This document shows positions 9,764 through 21,870 of a stretch of DNA of 64,000 nt, in pieces. Under the pieces are notes generated by a model. That model was not told the origin of the DNA and ran no database searches. It saw only the letters and a list, made by a program, of their open reading frames with translations. Made by a program: the position numbers and the translations under genes. This DNA comes from Adiantum capillus-veneris (Eukaryota; Streptophyta; Polypodiopsida; Polypodiales; Pteridaceae). Location of the stretch: assembly GCA_014529385.2 (NCBI GenBank), contig CM043966.1:100669587-100733586 (forward strand). The letters run 5' to 3'. How positions within the stretch are numbered: position 1 is the first letter of the stretch; each line of letters opens with the position of its first letter.

Positions 9764-12338
9764 TGAGGCGGTCCGGGGCAGGCAACAAGAAGAGCGGCCT
9801 CTAAACACCCTTCGAGGCTCCCGTGCTGCTCAAATGGGGCTGGGGCAAGCACAATCAGAGACAACAACAACCCATAGCCAGAAACCAAACAAGAAAAGGG
9901 GCACCACCTAGTTGTAGATGCGAACTAGGACGCACGTGATATCTCCTTGTATTCAAACGCACAAAGAGAGGGGAATGCAAGATAGCCACACACACCAAAC
10001 ACAAACATTCACCACGCCAGAGAGAGGTAAAGAGCACAAATCTACTTGAGCAACTCAGTCTTATCCTTAAAGACTAGATGCACACAAAGCTTGATGAGAA
10101 ATAGAGAGACAACACAAAACTTGACCTTGTTGCCAATAGACAAATTGTCTTAGGGTCACGGGAGCCCTCTCACCGAGCACCCTCTTACAATTGAATTTTT
10201 AGGCAAACAATTCAACAAGCCCTCAAACCACCAAGCATGAAATGGCACAACAAACTTCAAGGACAATATACCTTCAACCACTTGATGATCCAACTTATCA
10301 AGTCAATTTGGAGAGAAGAGTCGTAGTTGCAGCATACAATTGTACCCAAAACTATGAATCTTATTTATGGACAAGAGTAGGCTACAAGTGTGATTGCAGA
10401 GTATAGTATCACTCCACTCCTCTAGATGGCATAACTAACTTCACGCTGCTCCATGCATCTATGTGTAGTGATGGAATAGAGCACTCACAATGCACACACT
10501 CTACACAACTAGGCTTGAAGAGTGGTGTGTTATGTTGAGAATGGTGTGGTGTAGTGTGATCATGTGATGATTTACAAGGGAGATAAGGGCTCTATTTATA
10601 GGTTTTAGAAGCCCCGATTAGGATTAGACCTAATCAAATTTATTTGAAGAAATCAAAGATTATACATATTTTTATTTTTTTAAATGAGGGTGGGTCTCTC
10701 TTGTCCTTTGAGTCACATGGATGTGGGCTCAAGGGAAGAGAATTATTGAGGAGGAAAGGAGAGAGTGATTGAGTGAATAATTTGGGAGTGCCTACTCTAC
10801 TAGGGGGTGCATTTTACAATAAGGTTAGTGGTTAGTAGTTAGTAATTATCACTACAAAATATTTACAAAATCATTCACCAAATGGTGAGATATATGATGA
10901 GAAAAGTTAGAGAAGGGATGAGCTTGTAAAGAGAGGTTGAAGCTTTGGAGAAATTGACATTCACCTCTTTACAGCACTGGTAGAAGAAGCGGTCAGCATG
11001 GCGAAGTAGCGCGTGTCGATGAAGCTATGTTATCCTCAAACCTTGAAAAATTCATGATAAAAGCCTTCATTTGCAGAGGTTAACCTTGGATTTTTGCTGA
11101 TTTTTTGAAGTTCTTTACAAAGCTGAAGAGGGTATGGTAATATGGACATATATGTAGAGAGAAAGGGGGACACATAGGGTGTAGAAATGGAGGATGAAAG
11201 CTATGGAGGTGTGAGAGAAGTGGAAATGGTGAAGAGGGTGAATTAGGACATGGGAGTTGCAGGTTTGGGAGTGGGAAGGAGAGGGAGGAGGGTGTAAGAG
11301 TGAGTAGGTGTGTGGAAGGGTGAGAGAAATAGGAAGATTTTTTGGGTGTATGAGGTGGCAGTTTTGAAGTCGGCCATGAATTTCATGTAAAATCGCCTTT
11401 GACTTCAAAAATTTTGAAAAAATTATGGAAAATACTTCAGCTCACAACATACGTTTTATCTTTTGAAAGTATCTCAAATTCGGATCATAAGAAGGTGCCA
11501 AAATTGGAGCAAAAAGCTATCCCTGCAACACCTAATAAAGCTTGAAGTGGGCCACTATTTGATTCTTTTTCCTTTGTAGTCTTCCAAGTGAGCCCCCCAT
11601 ACATCAACCATGACATGATATTGCCAAGGATCTTGCACACATGTATGGTATAGGATAGTATCAAATATAATATATACTTGTGGGGTAAAAAGATAGGCTA
11701 GCTAGTCATGAAAAATGGACACATGGGATGCATGGTGACAAAAAATATATAAAATAAAAGGAGGAAAATCATGAGGGAAGGGACCCTTAGTTATTCCCTA
11801 CTTTGAGTAATTCATGGAATTTATTTGAAGATAAAATCTATGTACTTGTAAATATTTAATCGGGAGGGATGGAGAAAAATATAACGGAGTCGATAAGGTT
11901 ATTGGTGATTTTTACAATGAAGTCACATAAAGGTTTTTCAAGGCGTGTGTGAGTTGAGCTTAAGGGATAGAATGATAGTAAAATATGTATAGGAAATGAC
12001 ACGCGATGGAAGCTAGCATACTTAGGCCTGATAACGCACACCTAGGAATATATATTTACATAAATACATTTTTTTTTGAAAAAAAACCCTTTATACCTAG
12101 GTCCTTTATTTGATAAAAAATATTTACATGTAAAGAGGACCGTAACATTATAATTTTATTTTTTTGGTCTCCTAACCCAATGACTCGCTCAATGATTTAA
12201 TTAAAAAATGGGATAATAACCCTAAGCACACGCACACTATTTACAATGAAAAAGCGAGCCTAGTCATTGTGCTAGGGTGTTTTTGTGGGGTGAAGTGACT
12301 TCTTAAAATATTTTATGAGAGCCGAAAAACGGCTATTA
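9764..12338 (-). repeat. 5' LTR of element B
   Basis: This 2575-bp copy is the partner of 1359-3935. Its outer end reads TAATAGCC instead of TGATAGCC, one substitution in the terminal dinucleotide. It is followed by GTAG, the target duplication. The minus-strand TATA-type box TATAAATA at 10593-10600 would direct the genomic transcript toward gag. Confidence 0.93.
10593..10600 (-). promoter_or_regulatory. TATA box in the 5' LTR of element B
   Basis: The minus strand reads CCTATAAATAGAGCCC here. It is the best TATA match in the LTR and lies about 830 bp before the LTR end, leaving a long R-U5 region. The same box occurs in the other LTR at 2188-2195. Confidence 0.55.
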
Positions 12339-12387
12339 GTAGCTCATGTAGATTCCTAGGGGTTAGGCCATCCATTTATTTCCTCTC
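12339..12387 (-). pseudogene. Continuation of element A reverse transcriptase
   Basis: These 49 bases continue the RT frame left off at 1355: the reverse complement matches the element C sequence that encodes WPKPRNLHELR (39285-39320). Homology stops near 12387, where A is truncated. Confidence 0.75.
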
Positions 12388-13125
12388 CTGTTGTTTTTAA
12401 TGCTTAAGACCACCATAGTCTTGTAGCTTAGTGGTGTACCTTGACCCTCGTTGTTTCAACGTGATGAGTTCAAATAATGAAAGTTGAAATTATGAGTGGT
12501 TTTGTGTAGCCCTTGAAATGGAGAGTAGGTGGAGTATCTTGTGGAAATTCCATATAAAGGATTGAAAGTAGACCGAAATAAGTAACGTTGAGCCCATTTC
12601 TTTTTAACCAAAATCTTGGAAGATGCCTTGAGGGTGAAAAAGAAAAAGGCAAAAGACAAGGGATGTGGCGAGCAAACAGACTAAGAATTTAACAAGAAAA
12701 CCTAATGAGATTCCATGTGGTGAGCAAGTACAAATGAGTGAGTAGCGGATCAAATTAAGGGGCGGTGGGGCATATGCTAGAACATAGTCTAGCTATGGTG
12801 CAACACCATGCAAGGGTAGGTGAGGGTCATGCAATGGTAAGGCATGTCAACGACCAGTGGAGCACGGAATGAGTGCCAAGCATCGAGTTGAATCGCTAAC
12901 ACTTGCAAACAGATGATAGAAAGCACCATTGGGAGGACAAGCCGGAGAGGCTCAACGACCAGAGTTGTATTCTTTTTTAAAATATTGGAGAGGTTTCATA
13001 GCGCTCTAGGAAGCGTATGTAGTGGGTGGCTTAAATTAGTGCACTTCAAATCGGTGTGAATGTGTGGGAGCCCAATTCTCAGTTATAGTGGGAGTTTTAG
13101 TGTATCTAATTAATTTTGAAAAAAG
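12388..13125. other. Unassigned spacer with a possible tRNA-derived SINE head
   Basis: I see no protein-coding signal in these 740 bp. At 12423-12433 TAGCTTAGTGG fits a Pol III A box, and GAGTTCAAAT near 12470 is a weak B box about 45 bp later, which suggests a decayed tRNA-derived SINE. No poly-A tail or target duplication was found. Confidence 0.3.
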
Positions 13126-14170
13126 ACTCAAGATTTTCTCTTCATTGTCTGAGCTTTCACTACTATGCTGTTTTGGAGAGCTCTCAGCAGATTCTTCATC
13201 CGATTTGTAAGTTCCCTTGGTAGATCTTGTGGCTCGAGGGCATGGTTGTGCAAACAAGATCCATGTGTTTTGATCTGGGATAGGTGACAAATTATCTGCC
13301 ATGCCGATAGCATGGTAGGTAATTCTTGTGAGAACTTCAGGTGCTCCCAGATATGTTATATTATCCTCTTTCTTTGTCCCCTTCAGCGTGGACAACACGT
13401 ACTACGCGTGGTCGATTGGTTGCCTGGTTGTCGACTTCAGAACTTGTGTAAATGTGGTCGCAACCGCATGATTGGGTGTCGTATACCTTGGCGGTCTCTT
13501 TGCGAGGAAGTGGAAGTGTTGATGATAGCCTTGTAGGTTCTTCCACCTGTTTCTGAATAAGATCGGCAAAGGTTGCCACAACGGTTTCCTTGGTGAATGT
13601 ACCCGCTGTCTTTCTGTCTCTTGCTCTCATCATCATCCCTTTTGTCGGCAGTTTGAAAGCTTATGCCACTATCTCTTTTGTAATGACCACTTCTACCTTG
13701 TTCCCTTGCTGGTCAGAGATCTGGGCGGCTCCATCTTCCTTGATTGTGGACAAGAGCTCATAAGCTTTTTGGAAATCCACTCCACATGGCTCTTGTTCAT
13801 AAAACTCTCTGAGCCCAAGCCTTCTGTTAGCTTCTTTTGTTTTTGGCTTTGCTGTGACATCGTAGACCTCTTTTGGTAGAACTTACAGTTCTACCCGATG
13901 TCCTTCTTCACTTTTGAATCTGCTTGTGAAAACTATGGTGTTGTTCTCCTCCAACTGTTCTTTTGACAGATAGGTCGCTTTGGCAGTTTTGACTGAACTG
14001 AGGTGCAATTGATATGGTGGTAGCTCTTGCAACTTCTCCTTTTGCGAGACCCTTTTCTTGGCCTTCTCTGTAGCTCCTGCTAGGTGAATAGAGTGCCAAA
14101 GTTAGAAAGTTTGACAGATTCTTCTCTGAAATGTCCTGCAGTCTAAATTGCTGACAAATCGAGTCCAATT
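13126..14170 (-). pseudogene. Unknown ORF of D1 (homologue of 61423-62217)
   Basis: Translation in three frames follows the D2 protein: KAKKRVSQK, then KTAKATYLSKEQLEENNT, RLGLREF, VEVVITKEIVA, DRKTAGTFTKE, and an acidic Ser-rich stretch (ESSDNEE) at the left end. At least two stops and two frameshifts break it (for example after VEL near 13885). The N-terminal part has no stop where D2 has one (near 62237), so D1 preserves a longer N terminus starting around 14090. I do not recognise the family. It has no gag, protease, RT or integrase motif. Confidence 0.6.
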
Positions 14171-14890
14171 TGCTTCAAATCAATTTTTGAACATGCATAG
14201 ATGCACAAAAACATGTAAAGATAAAAAATATGAAGTTCAAACAAAATTATAACAAAAGTAAATAATCGCAATTATTTACAACTGAGTAATATTTTCAAGT
14301 TTTTGCAACTTTGGCATTACAGGCTTGAAGTATACATCAATTAAATACTCTGAGTGAAATATGGGCTCATTTGGATGCACATGATGAAAATGGTGCCAGA
14401 TTTGCGCTTTAGGTCTCTGAAATAGTAGACGTGAAGGATTTTTGAGATTTTGAGCTCCAAATTTGTTCAAACTTGGTTAGTGGGCTTAGGAAATCATGTA
14501 CTCTAGTCCCATGATGGCAAAGTTGCAAATTCACCCATTTTGGCCAAAAAGTAAATAATCGCCATTATTAACTTTTTCATCAAAATGAACAATTTTTGGT
14601 ACAACCTGGTTCTAGGCATGGTGTAGACCCTGTGTATGTGATATGAGGTGATTTGGATCAAAAAATGTGGCTCATAACTCAAAATTTGTCTTGCAAGGAC
14701 TTCTTTGCATTTTTTGGCAATTTTTCAAGTTAAAACTGATCATTTTGGCTCATACTTGAAATTTGGCATGTAATAGGTGTGCACAAGTGAGGGGTGAGGT
14801 GATGATACAATTTTCAAGCCAAAATATTGCAAAAGTAATAATCACGATAATTACAGCTGTCAACTTTTTCTTGCAAAACTTGAAAATTTT
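14171..14890 (-). repeat. Leader repeat array of D1, first part
   Basis: Three degenerate units of about 285 bp each carry the near-palindrome TAAATAATCGCGATTATTTA: complete or nearly so at 14258-14279, 14551-14572 and 14835-14854. Spacing is 293 and 284 bp. No coding potential is seen. The array resumes after the CACTA insertion. Confidence 0.7.
14888..14890. other. Target site duplication of the CACTA element, left
   Basis: TTT here is repeated at 22122-22124 directly after the element. A 3-bp duplication is standard for CACTA elements. Confidence 0.8.
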
Positions 14891-14902
14891 CACTACAAGA
14901 GG
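14891..14902 (+). repeat. Left terminal inverted repeat of the CACTA element
   Basis: CACTACAAGAGG is matched exactly in inverse at 22110-22121. Similarity beyond 12 bp is partial (GCTCTT follows within a few bases on both sides). Confidence 0.95.
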
Positions 14903-14920
14903 TTATGTGCTCTTGTGACG

Positions 14921-15180
14921 CTCTTAGCGACGGAAATACACTGGGTTTTTTTAACCCCCGGCGTCGCTATAAGCGTCGCTAAAAGCGTCGCTACGAGAGC
15001 GTCGCTATATGCGTCGCTATATGCGTCGCTATAGGCGTCGCTATAGACGTCGCTATATAGCGACGCTCATAGCGACGCCTATAGCGTCGCTTATAGCGAC
15101 GCTCTCACAGAAGAGTATAGCGACGCATATAGCGACGCTACAGAGCCATAAATAGCGACGCATATAGCGACGCCTGAGAG
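14921..15180. repeat. Left subterminal repeat array (GCGTCGCTA)
   Basis: About 16-17 copies of GCGTCGCTA occur: roughly eight in direct orientation up to 15055, then mostly inverted (TAGCGACGC) to 15172. The switch forms a palindrome GTCGCTATATAGCGAC near 15050-15065. In characterised CACTA elements such motifs bind TnpA; the role here is inferred from position. Confidence 0.85.
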
Positions 15181-15537
15181 AATATTTTTTTGGTGGCAGG
15201 GCATTGAATGCCTGCCACCCATCAACCATATTGTACTTGATTCACTTTTTAAAAAAAGTGCAAAGGTAAATAATAGACCCAAAATAGTCACCCACAAGAC
15301 GCATTGTTTGCAAAATTGACAATTGTACACATCATAGACAAACTGAATTGATTGGCAAATGTAATAATGACAATTGTACAACATCATAGGCATAAAGAAT
15401 TGATTGGCAAAAGGAATTGCGGTGACAAATGTAATAATATACATGGTTCAAAAAGACGTATAAAATCCGTCTCATGATACATAAGCTATGAGAAACCCTA
15501 AACTAATGCTATCTAGCTACGGCTAAACTGACGTCGT

Positions 15538-16851
15538 TTAATCAGACGTCTCATCGCGTCCAAGCGGCGTATCTGTCGGATTCTGCAAAAAAAGACAATA
15601 AGACAGTTTTCAGTAAGTATAAACATATAACGACATTTATAAAACAATACAAAAAATAAAAAAGAGTAAACCCTAATACTAACCATGCCGCTGCGAGAAC
15701 TGAGAATGTCCATCAGGGCGTTTAAGCCCTTCCTGCCTGCGTACTCGCGCTCGTACGGTGTGGGATCACGTCCTGTCATCGACCACTGTCAAAACATACA
15801 AAGATTTCATTATGTTAGAACTAAAAAACTCATAAACCCTAAACTATCGAACATGCATAAAGAGCAATGTGAAAAGACTTACAAAATCGGCCTCAAATGA
15901 TGCCCATCCACCGCTCCCCAAGTGGTGCGAGCTCCCTGCCTCTACTCGCGCTCTGGCTGCATCCTTTTGTTGCTTCCACTTGTCGGGATTCTCGCGCGCT
16001 GCTTTCTTCGCATTCTTCCAATCTTCTTTGGCCAGCCAATCTGGCCTATTCCACCCATTCTTGATTGCTTTTTGCACTTCGGAACGCTTGTGTTTGCAGT
16101 ATTCGCGCATTCGAATCTTCATCAGGTCTTCATTGAAGCGCTGATCCCGTGTTGGAACGGGAAACTCATCATGAAGTATGCTGATGACTCTGTTTTTTAA
16201 ATCACTTGGTACTTCACTCCATTTGTTTAGTATATAGTGTCTAAACAGCTGAGAGCAAAGACCACGCATGCGCGAGATCACCTTCTTGCCGTCATCATCC
16301 ATGATGATGCCGCCGCTGATGTCGACGGAGTAAGGCAAGCCCTCTGGCCGGTGACGCGTGAACCTGGGTGTCCCGGCAGGGGTCTCTAGCGGCGTGTCGA
16401 TGGGGGTACGGACGTCAGGTGTCTCCACCGGCGTCTGGGCCCCGAAGCGAGGAGTGTCGAGTGGGGTGGCTCCTGGCGGAGTAGGTAGAGGTGTGTAGCT
16501 TCTAGGAACAGTCAGCCGTGCAAAACCTGGCGTAGACGGCGATGCTGTGGCTGGTGTGGGGGCGGGCAAAGAAGGGGAGGGTAAAGAGCCTCGTCGAACA
16601 CGAGGCGGTGTGGAGGCATCGGTGGCAGAATCCCCACAACAACCGCCACCGCCACCACTAGAGCGCCGGTGTCTAGAAGAGTGTGACGCTCGTCTCGTCG
16701 ACGCCGAAGCTTCGGAGCGCGCCGAATGCTCCGAAAGAGAGGGAGATGCGGATGGTGTAGGAACGCGCGATGATGCGCCAGAGCGATGACGCTCCACGTA
16801 CCACTGTCTCTGCTGCGGTGACAAAGAAGAAAGAAACTCCTCATCATCCAT
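15538..16851 (-). CDS. TnpA-like protein of the CACTA element (plant transposase, Ptta/En/Spm type)
   Basis: Three exons are supported by frame-preserving splice sites: 15883-16851, 15684-15785 and 15538-15582, with introns of 97 and 101 bp (donors GTAAGT and GTTAGT, acceptors CAG). They give a 371-residue product. The first 165 residues are low-complexity, rich in Ser, Pro and Thr, with a Gly run and TP repeats. The conserved part (about 180-330) contains LFRHYILNKWSEVP and a basic helical segment (WKQQKDAARARVE), and ends with TGRDPTPYEREYAG. The family is expected to bind the subterminal motifs. The frame also opens upstream of the ATG at 16851, and a TGCAG precedes it, so a further 5' exon is possible. 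Confidence 0.8.
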
Positions 16852-17123
16852 ACCTGCATTAAACACACGAATATTTAAACTTAATATTGAATGAATAGAG
16901 TAGACAATGACGCAAAGACCATTAAATACAATGACGTAATGACGCATATAAATACAATGACGCAATGAATCGAGTGGTAGAAGAGGCAAGTCGAATACTC
17001 AGAATTTTCAATCAAAAGATGTGAGCGCGAGTAGAAAAGAGCGTTACACACCATGGAAGCTACTTAGAGAGCTAGAGCTTTTACAACACGGAGCAAAATT
17101 GTTCAAATACAATATTTGTGGCT

Positions 17124-20100
17124 TTAAGAGATCTCTCTCTCATCCTCGCATAACTCAGCATAACTTCCTATATCTATATAGAGCTCTCCGTTTAAACACA
17201 TATCCTCTGTTTCATTTTGTAGCTCCTCTGCATGCACCCCATATAGAGCAGTAGCATCTTGATGCTCGTCTGGCACCACCGCAGCGGCTTCTGATTGAGC
17301 ATCTTCTCTGATCTCCTCCATTGATGTCGTTGTGATTGGCACATGGTAGCCTTCATACGTCCTTGCACTACGAGGGGCTACCTCTATGACGTACCACCAG
17401 TTTGATGTAGACTTTGTAGGATGAAATACTACCTGCCAGAGCCACATAACTTACATGAGAGCTTTCAAGCACATAACTTGTAAAAGGGGGATGTTAACTA
17501 TTTATATACTTACTTGTTCACAATGCTCGGGTAGTACGAAAGTGTCTCTTAGGTCAGTCCATTTCTTAGTAGAATCCACCTCAAGAAAACCAGACTCTCC
17601 TCTACGCACAGTAGCGTTTCGACCCTCCATGATTATCTTGAACCATTGCACGTCGAACAAGTCGACAAAAAATCCTCTGTAATCGATCCTCAAAATCTCT
17701 TGCAGCGTGCCGAAGTAAGTGAGTTCCGCCACCACGGGATCTGCATCAGAGGAACGTCGTCGACTAGACTGTTCAAATTTTGCCATGATTCCACAATCTT
17801 GAGTAAAACGCTTTTTGTCGATTCGTTCCACCCTAAAATGTCGACCTTTACACCATGCTGCTGTGTATGACTTATACTACAACGAACAAAGATTATGAGT
17901 GGCCGTTCAAACGTTTATAAATAAAGTCACTTGCTAGTCGTACATTGCAAACTTACCTTGGTCGCGCAACCCCGAGAGTACTCCCACTCTTCTTCAGTCA
18001 CTTCGTCACCGCATTGTTGTGCGCTTTTCAATTGGTTGTGCAACCATCTTAAGCTCATGAAGGTTGGTAGGCTCTCCAGAACCGCTGGATAGTGCATCGG
18101 TGGTCGTCTTTCCCGTCTCCACTCGATTCGTGCCCTTTGTCGCTCTTGCTTTGCATCCTCATATTGTGAAATCCACTTTTGCATCACTGGATTGTGAAGC
18201 ATGCAAAATCGGTTGATTTTAGCCTCTAGATCTTCCGTCATCTTCTTCTCAACACCGAGATTGCACATGACAATCCCAGATATGCGCTCATCATCTATGG
18301 TTCGCCATAGCGTGTCCCGGGATTTATCAAATCCGTCTAGCCACTCTCCAATGTACACTAGGGACTCTGATACCAACCAACCTTCTGCCATGCTACCCTC
18401 CGGACGTGCCTTTTGACGCACATATCCCTTAAGCGTTTTCATGAAACGCTCTAAGAAGAACATCCATCTGGAATGAACTGTGCCAGCTATTTCCACCTCA
18501 TCAACTATGTGAATAAGAAGATGCACCTGAATGGTTAGCATTGTAGTAGGAAAATGTTTCTCAAACATGCACACAAGCTCCGCAGCATTTAGTTTGGCGA
18601 ATGGTATGGAGTCTACGTCGATCTCCTTTTGTGAGATCCATTGCACCAGCTTTGCAAGTTTGTAGATTGTGTTACGGATGTCGAGAGACAAACATCCCTC
18701 AATGGCAACCGGTAAAATAAACTGTAAAGTATGTGCAGCAATGATATTAAAGTCCACATTTTATGCAATGATATTAAAGTCCACTATGAACGTACCTGAC
18801 ACATTTTATGCCAATCGTGTGACTTCAAACCGGTAAGCTTTCCTTCTTTAGTAAAACACGTTCGGAGCGAGTGCATTACGCCAGTGGGGGTCCGCAAAGA
18901 TCGAATGGCCTCTTTTACTTTGCGTTCTTGGGCTCCTGTGAAAATCCATGGTGCTTTAGGAAGTTTTATCGATCCATCAGACGCTGTTTGCGGCCAATAT
19001 TGCTCCATACGATCCACATTTCTAAGGTCAACTCTGGCTCCCAAAGTATCTTTCTTGCCGGTCAAATGGTCCCATAGTAGATTACCCACATTCTTGAATA
19101 TGTGCATTGGATCGAGCAAGTGATTGATCACGAGTCGAGGCCAGTATGGTAACTCGTACCATAGAGATAGTCTCTTCATCCCTGGAGGCAATCCGTCATC
19201 GCACATCTCCTTCTGCTCTAACCATGCTTGTGCAGACATCCTTGGTGGCTCTCTTCCCAAAAAGCCGTCGCGTAACACATGATTCTCCGGAAGATACGCT
19301 TGATGACCTTCGTAGATTTGCTTCTTCAGTGAGGGTGCCCTACGTGCATTCAGTCTAGGTCCACATGTGACACATGCTCTGTATCCGCTTGTTTGAAGCC
19401 CTGCATGTATACACATGATAATAGATCAACTATGGGAAAAAACCAGATTTACAGTGTCTGAGAGAGGAGTGTCAATAGATCACCTGAGCATTCTGTTAGC
19501 CCGGGATAGTCATGCATGGTCCACATTAGAATACCTCTGATCAAAGCATTCCGTCGTCCTGTGTGTCGGCTCATATCCACCACCTCTATGCCAATCCACA
19601 ATTGTTGTAGCTCTTCCAATAGTGGACGAAGATACACATCCATATTCCCCACTTTATATCGCCCTGGCACAATCAAGCTTAGCCATAGGTGCCCTTTCTT
19701 CGTAGTCAACCACGGGGGAATGTTGTAGTTGACGATGACAACGGGCCATACACTGTAAGATGTTGATCTTTGACCAAATGGATTTACGCCATCCATAGCC
19801 AGGCCTAAGCGCAAATTTCGAGCTTCCCTGGCAAAATCCGACCATGTTCCATCTATATGTTTCCAGGCTGCGCAATCTGCAGGAATTCGTAGCACACCAT
19901 CCGAAGATTTATTCTCCTCATGCCATGATGCTAGGGCGGCCATGGACTTACATTCGAAGAAATGCTTGATGCGAGGAAGCAAAGGAAAATGTCGCAAAAC
20001 CTTTTGTGGAATTTTTGTCCCGTGGAGATCTACTCGATATCTTTCGGAATCACATTTCGGACACTTCTCCATGTCTGTGTATTCCCCTCTGAAAAGAATG

Positions 20101-20852
20101 CAGTCATTAGGACAAGCGTGGATAGAATTGTAATCCATCCCCAAGTTTCGCAAAATCTTTCTTGCTTCATCTCGGGAATCTGGCATCACATTGTCAGCTG
20201 GTAGAATGTGCTCTTTCAGCAATCTACACAACATAAAAATATGATACAGTCGTGTAAAAATCTATCAGATCATTATACACCATGAGTTCTATTAAAGTAA
20301 ACTAATTGTAATAGATCACCTGAAAAGCGCTGTGACGCTAGTGTCACTCCATCCAAACTTTGCCTGCATGTTGAGAAGAACCAGGAGTGCTTTCAATCTA
20401 GACAGACGTGCTCCATTATACAATGATGTATCGGCTTCACTTTTCATATCATCATAGATAAGCCTTTCTGAATCCATGATCGTCTCGATCATTTCATCAA
20501 TCTCGGGCTCAAACATTGCCTCGTTGGGAATGTGCTCTGCATGATCATCCCCCGAGCTGTCAGAGGCTACATCTTGTGGCCTCACATATGCTGCTTGACC
20601 AAAGCGCCTGCAAATACGTCTATTGGGTTGCAAGATTGCTGCTTGTTGGCCAGCGTCAGAGTCCGACGAGTTATAATTGGCAACAACTCGATCTATAATA
20701 GATGGATCGAACTCGCCAAATTCACGAACGTGCTGCAAAGAAACACGTCTTGTCCGTCGCACAGCATGCTTGCATTGATTACAAGGACATAAGACCCTCG
20801 TTGAGAGATAGGTGTTTCGGTTGGACGGTCCCACATCCTCGTCGCTACTCAT
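17124..20852 (-). CDS. TNP2 (TnpD-like) transposase of the CACTA element, six exons
   Basis: Exons 20320-20852, 19484-20223, 18796-19400, 17957-18721, 17514-17876 and 17124-17432 join in frame through five short introns (74-96 bp, GT-AG). The product is about 1104 residues with no stop. In order it shows the transposase-associated domain (LCPCNQCKH), the TNP2 domain (HACPNDC, KCPKC, AMDGVNPF near residue 322, NMDVYLRPL near 373, LLDPMHIFKNV near 521), a DUF4218-like region in exon 4, and a DUF4216-like region in exons 5-6 (CKGRHFRVE, WWYVIE). It would cut and rejoin element ends in the nucleus. Completeness is unusual for this window. Confidence 0.92.
18722..18795 (-). other. Intron 3 of the transposase gene with a short tandem duplication
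   Basis: The intron holds two copies of GCAATGATATTAAAGTCCAC in tandem, joined by a few bases. The donor is CAG/GTACGT and the acceptor TTTACAG. The copies do not affect either splice site. Confidence 0.6.
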
Positions 20853-20914
20853 AATGAGGATAAAAAACTTATAACCTAGACAACAAATTTAATATTCTAT
20901 TGGCATTCTTCGTC

Positions 20915-20917
<3 letters not shown>

Positions 20918-20953
<36 letters not shown>
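20918..20953 (+). repeat. (CT)n microsatellite upstream of the transposase start
   Basis: About 17 CT units lie 66 bp upstream of the transposase ATG, in the presumed 5' untranslated region. CT/GA tracts are common in plant leaders. Confidence 0.9.
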
Positions 20954-20954
<1 letters not shown>

Positions 20955-21469
20955 ACCTCACATTCTCTAGTCATGTCCAATCCCCGCACACCTCGGTCTA
21001 GAGGTGCACGGAGATCAGAACCACCGGGTTATAATCTCGTCTTTATTGGTCAATACCTATATTTGTGGGTACAAGAAATCTAGACACCCACGTCTACATG
21101 ATACTGCATGTAGTGGACAAAATCCCTTTGCCTCTTCTCTAGCTGTAGCACTTCACTTCATCTTAACATCTTTTCACAGTAGATCTTTTCACTGTTCGTC
21201 TAACTCTAAACCCTAAACCGTAAGTAATTCTTGCGTGGACTCGATCTAACGTAAATAAGCGTAAATCTAAATAAACGTAAATCTAACTAAAAATAAAGCT
21301 AAATCTAATTTAACGTAAGTCTAATGACTAGAGGTTGTCTAGATGGTCATTGTGTCGGGGATGTAGTGACTCTTGCCGCCCTGAAGATCCACCTTCTTCC
21401 CTATCTTCTGAAGACATTTCACCAGTACTTTTGGATCGACGGAGCCCACTATGAGTGAAGGCAGCATGT

Positions 21470-21636
21470 TTTCTTTCTCTTTTCCTCTCTCAATGTGTGC
21501 GTTTTTTGTTTATGCATGTTCTCTCTCTCTTTTCCTCTCTCAATGCGTGCATTTTTTGTTTATGCATGCTCTCTCTCTCTTTTTCTCTCTCAATGTGTGT
21601 GTGCATTCTTTGTTTATGTATGTGTGTGCGTTTTTG

Positions 21637-21674
<38 letters not shown>

Positions 21675-21794
21675 AACACTATATGTGTGTGTGTATGTGT
21701 GTGTGTGTGAGAGAGAGAGCGAGGGAGAGAGAAAGAGAGGAAGGGAACATGAGAATGAGGAGAGGGAAGGAGCATACCTGTCTCTCCTTCCTCT

Positions 21795-21830
<36 letters not shown>

Positions 21831-21831
21831 G

Positions 21832-21868
<37 letters not shown>

Positions 21869-21870
21869 GG
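21470..21870 (+). repeat. Compound minisatellite and microsatellite in the CACTA element
   Basis: Three 50-bp units start at 21481, 21531 and 21581 (each TTTCCTCTCTCAATG..., then GTTTATGCATG). They are followed by (CT)n at 21639-21671, (GT)n near 21684-21709 and 21798-21826, and (GA)n at 21836-21866. The long open frames here are artefacts of these repeats. Confidence 0.9.

Larger units (their letters stand above)
1359..12338 (-). mobile_element. Complete Tat-type Ty3/gypsy LTR retrotransposon (element B)
   Basis: Two direct repeats of about 2.58 kb (1359-3935 and 9764-12338) bound an internal region holding gag, protease-RT, RNase H, a second archaeal-type RNase H and integrase, all on the minus strand. 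The LTR starts TGATAGCC and ends CCTCA on that strand. A polypurine tract (AAAGGAGGGCTAAA) abuts the 3' LTR at 3936-3949 and a primer-site candidate abuts the 5' LTR. The 4-bp direct repeat GTAG (1355-1358 and 12339-12342) marks insertion into element A; gypsy elements usually make 5 bp, so one base may have been lost. The second RNase H places it in the Tat lineage, following established classification. The LTRs differ by only a few per cent, so insertion is fairly recent, but pol carries stops. Confidence 0.93.

Noticed and set aside
11115-11408. Minus-strand 97-codon ORF in the right LTR of B
   Set aside because: The matching LTR at 2700-3000 does not keep it intact, and composition is low-complexity His/Ser/Pro.
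14921-15180. CRISPR-like short repeats
   Set aside because: Units are adjacent or irregular, occur in both orientations, and sit at the end of a CACTA transposon; there are no spacers and the host is a plant.
21451-21868. Long plus-strand ORFs of Leu-Ser and Val-Cys repeats
   Set aside because: They are translations of CT, GT and GA microsatellites in several frames at once; no coding signal.
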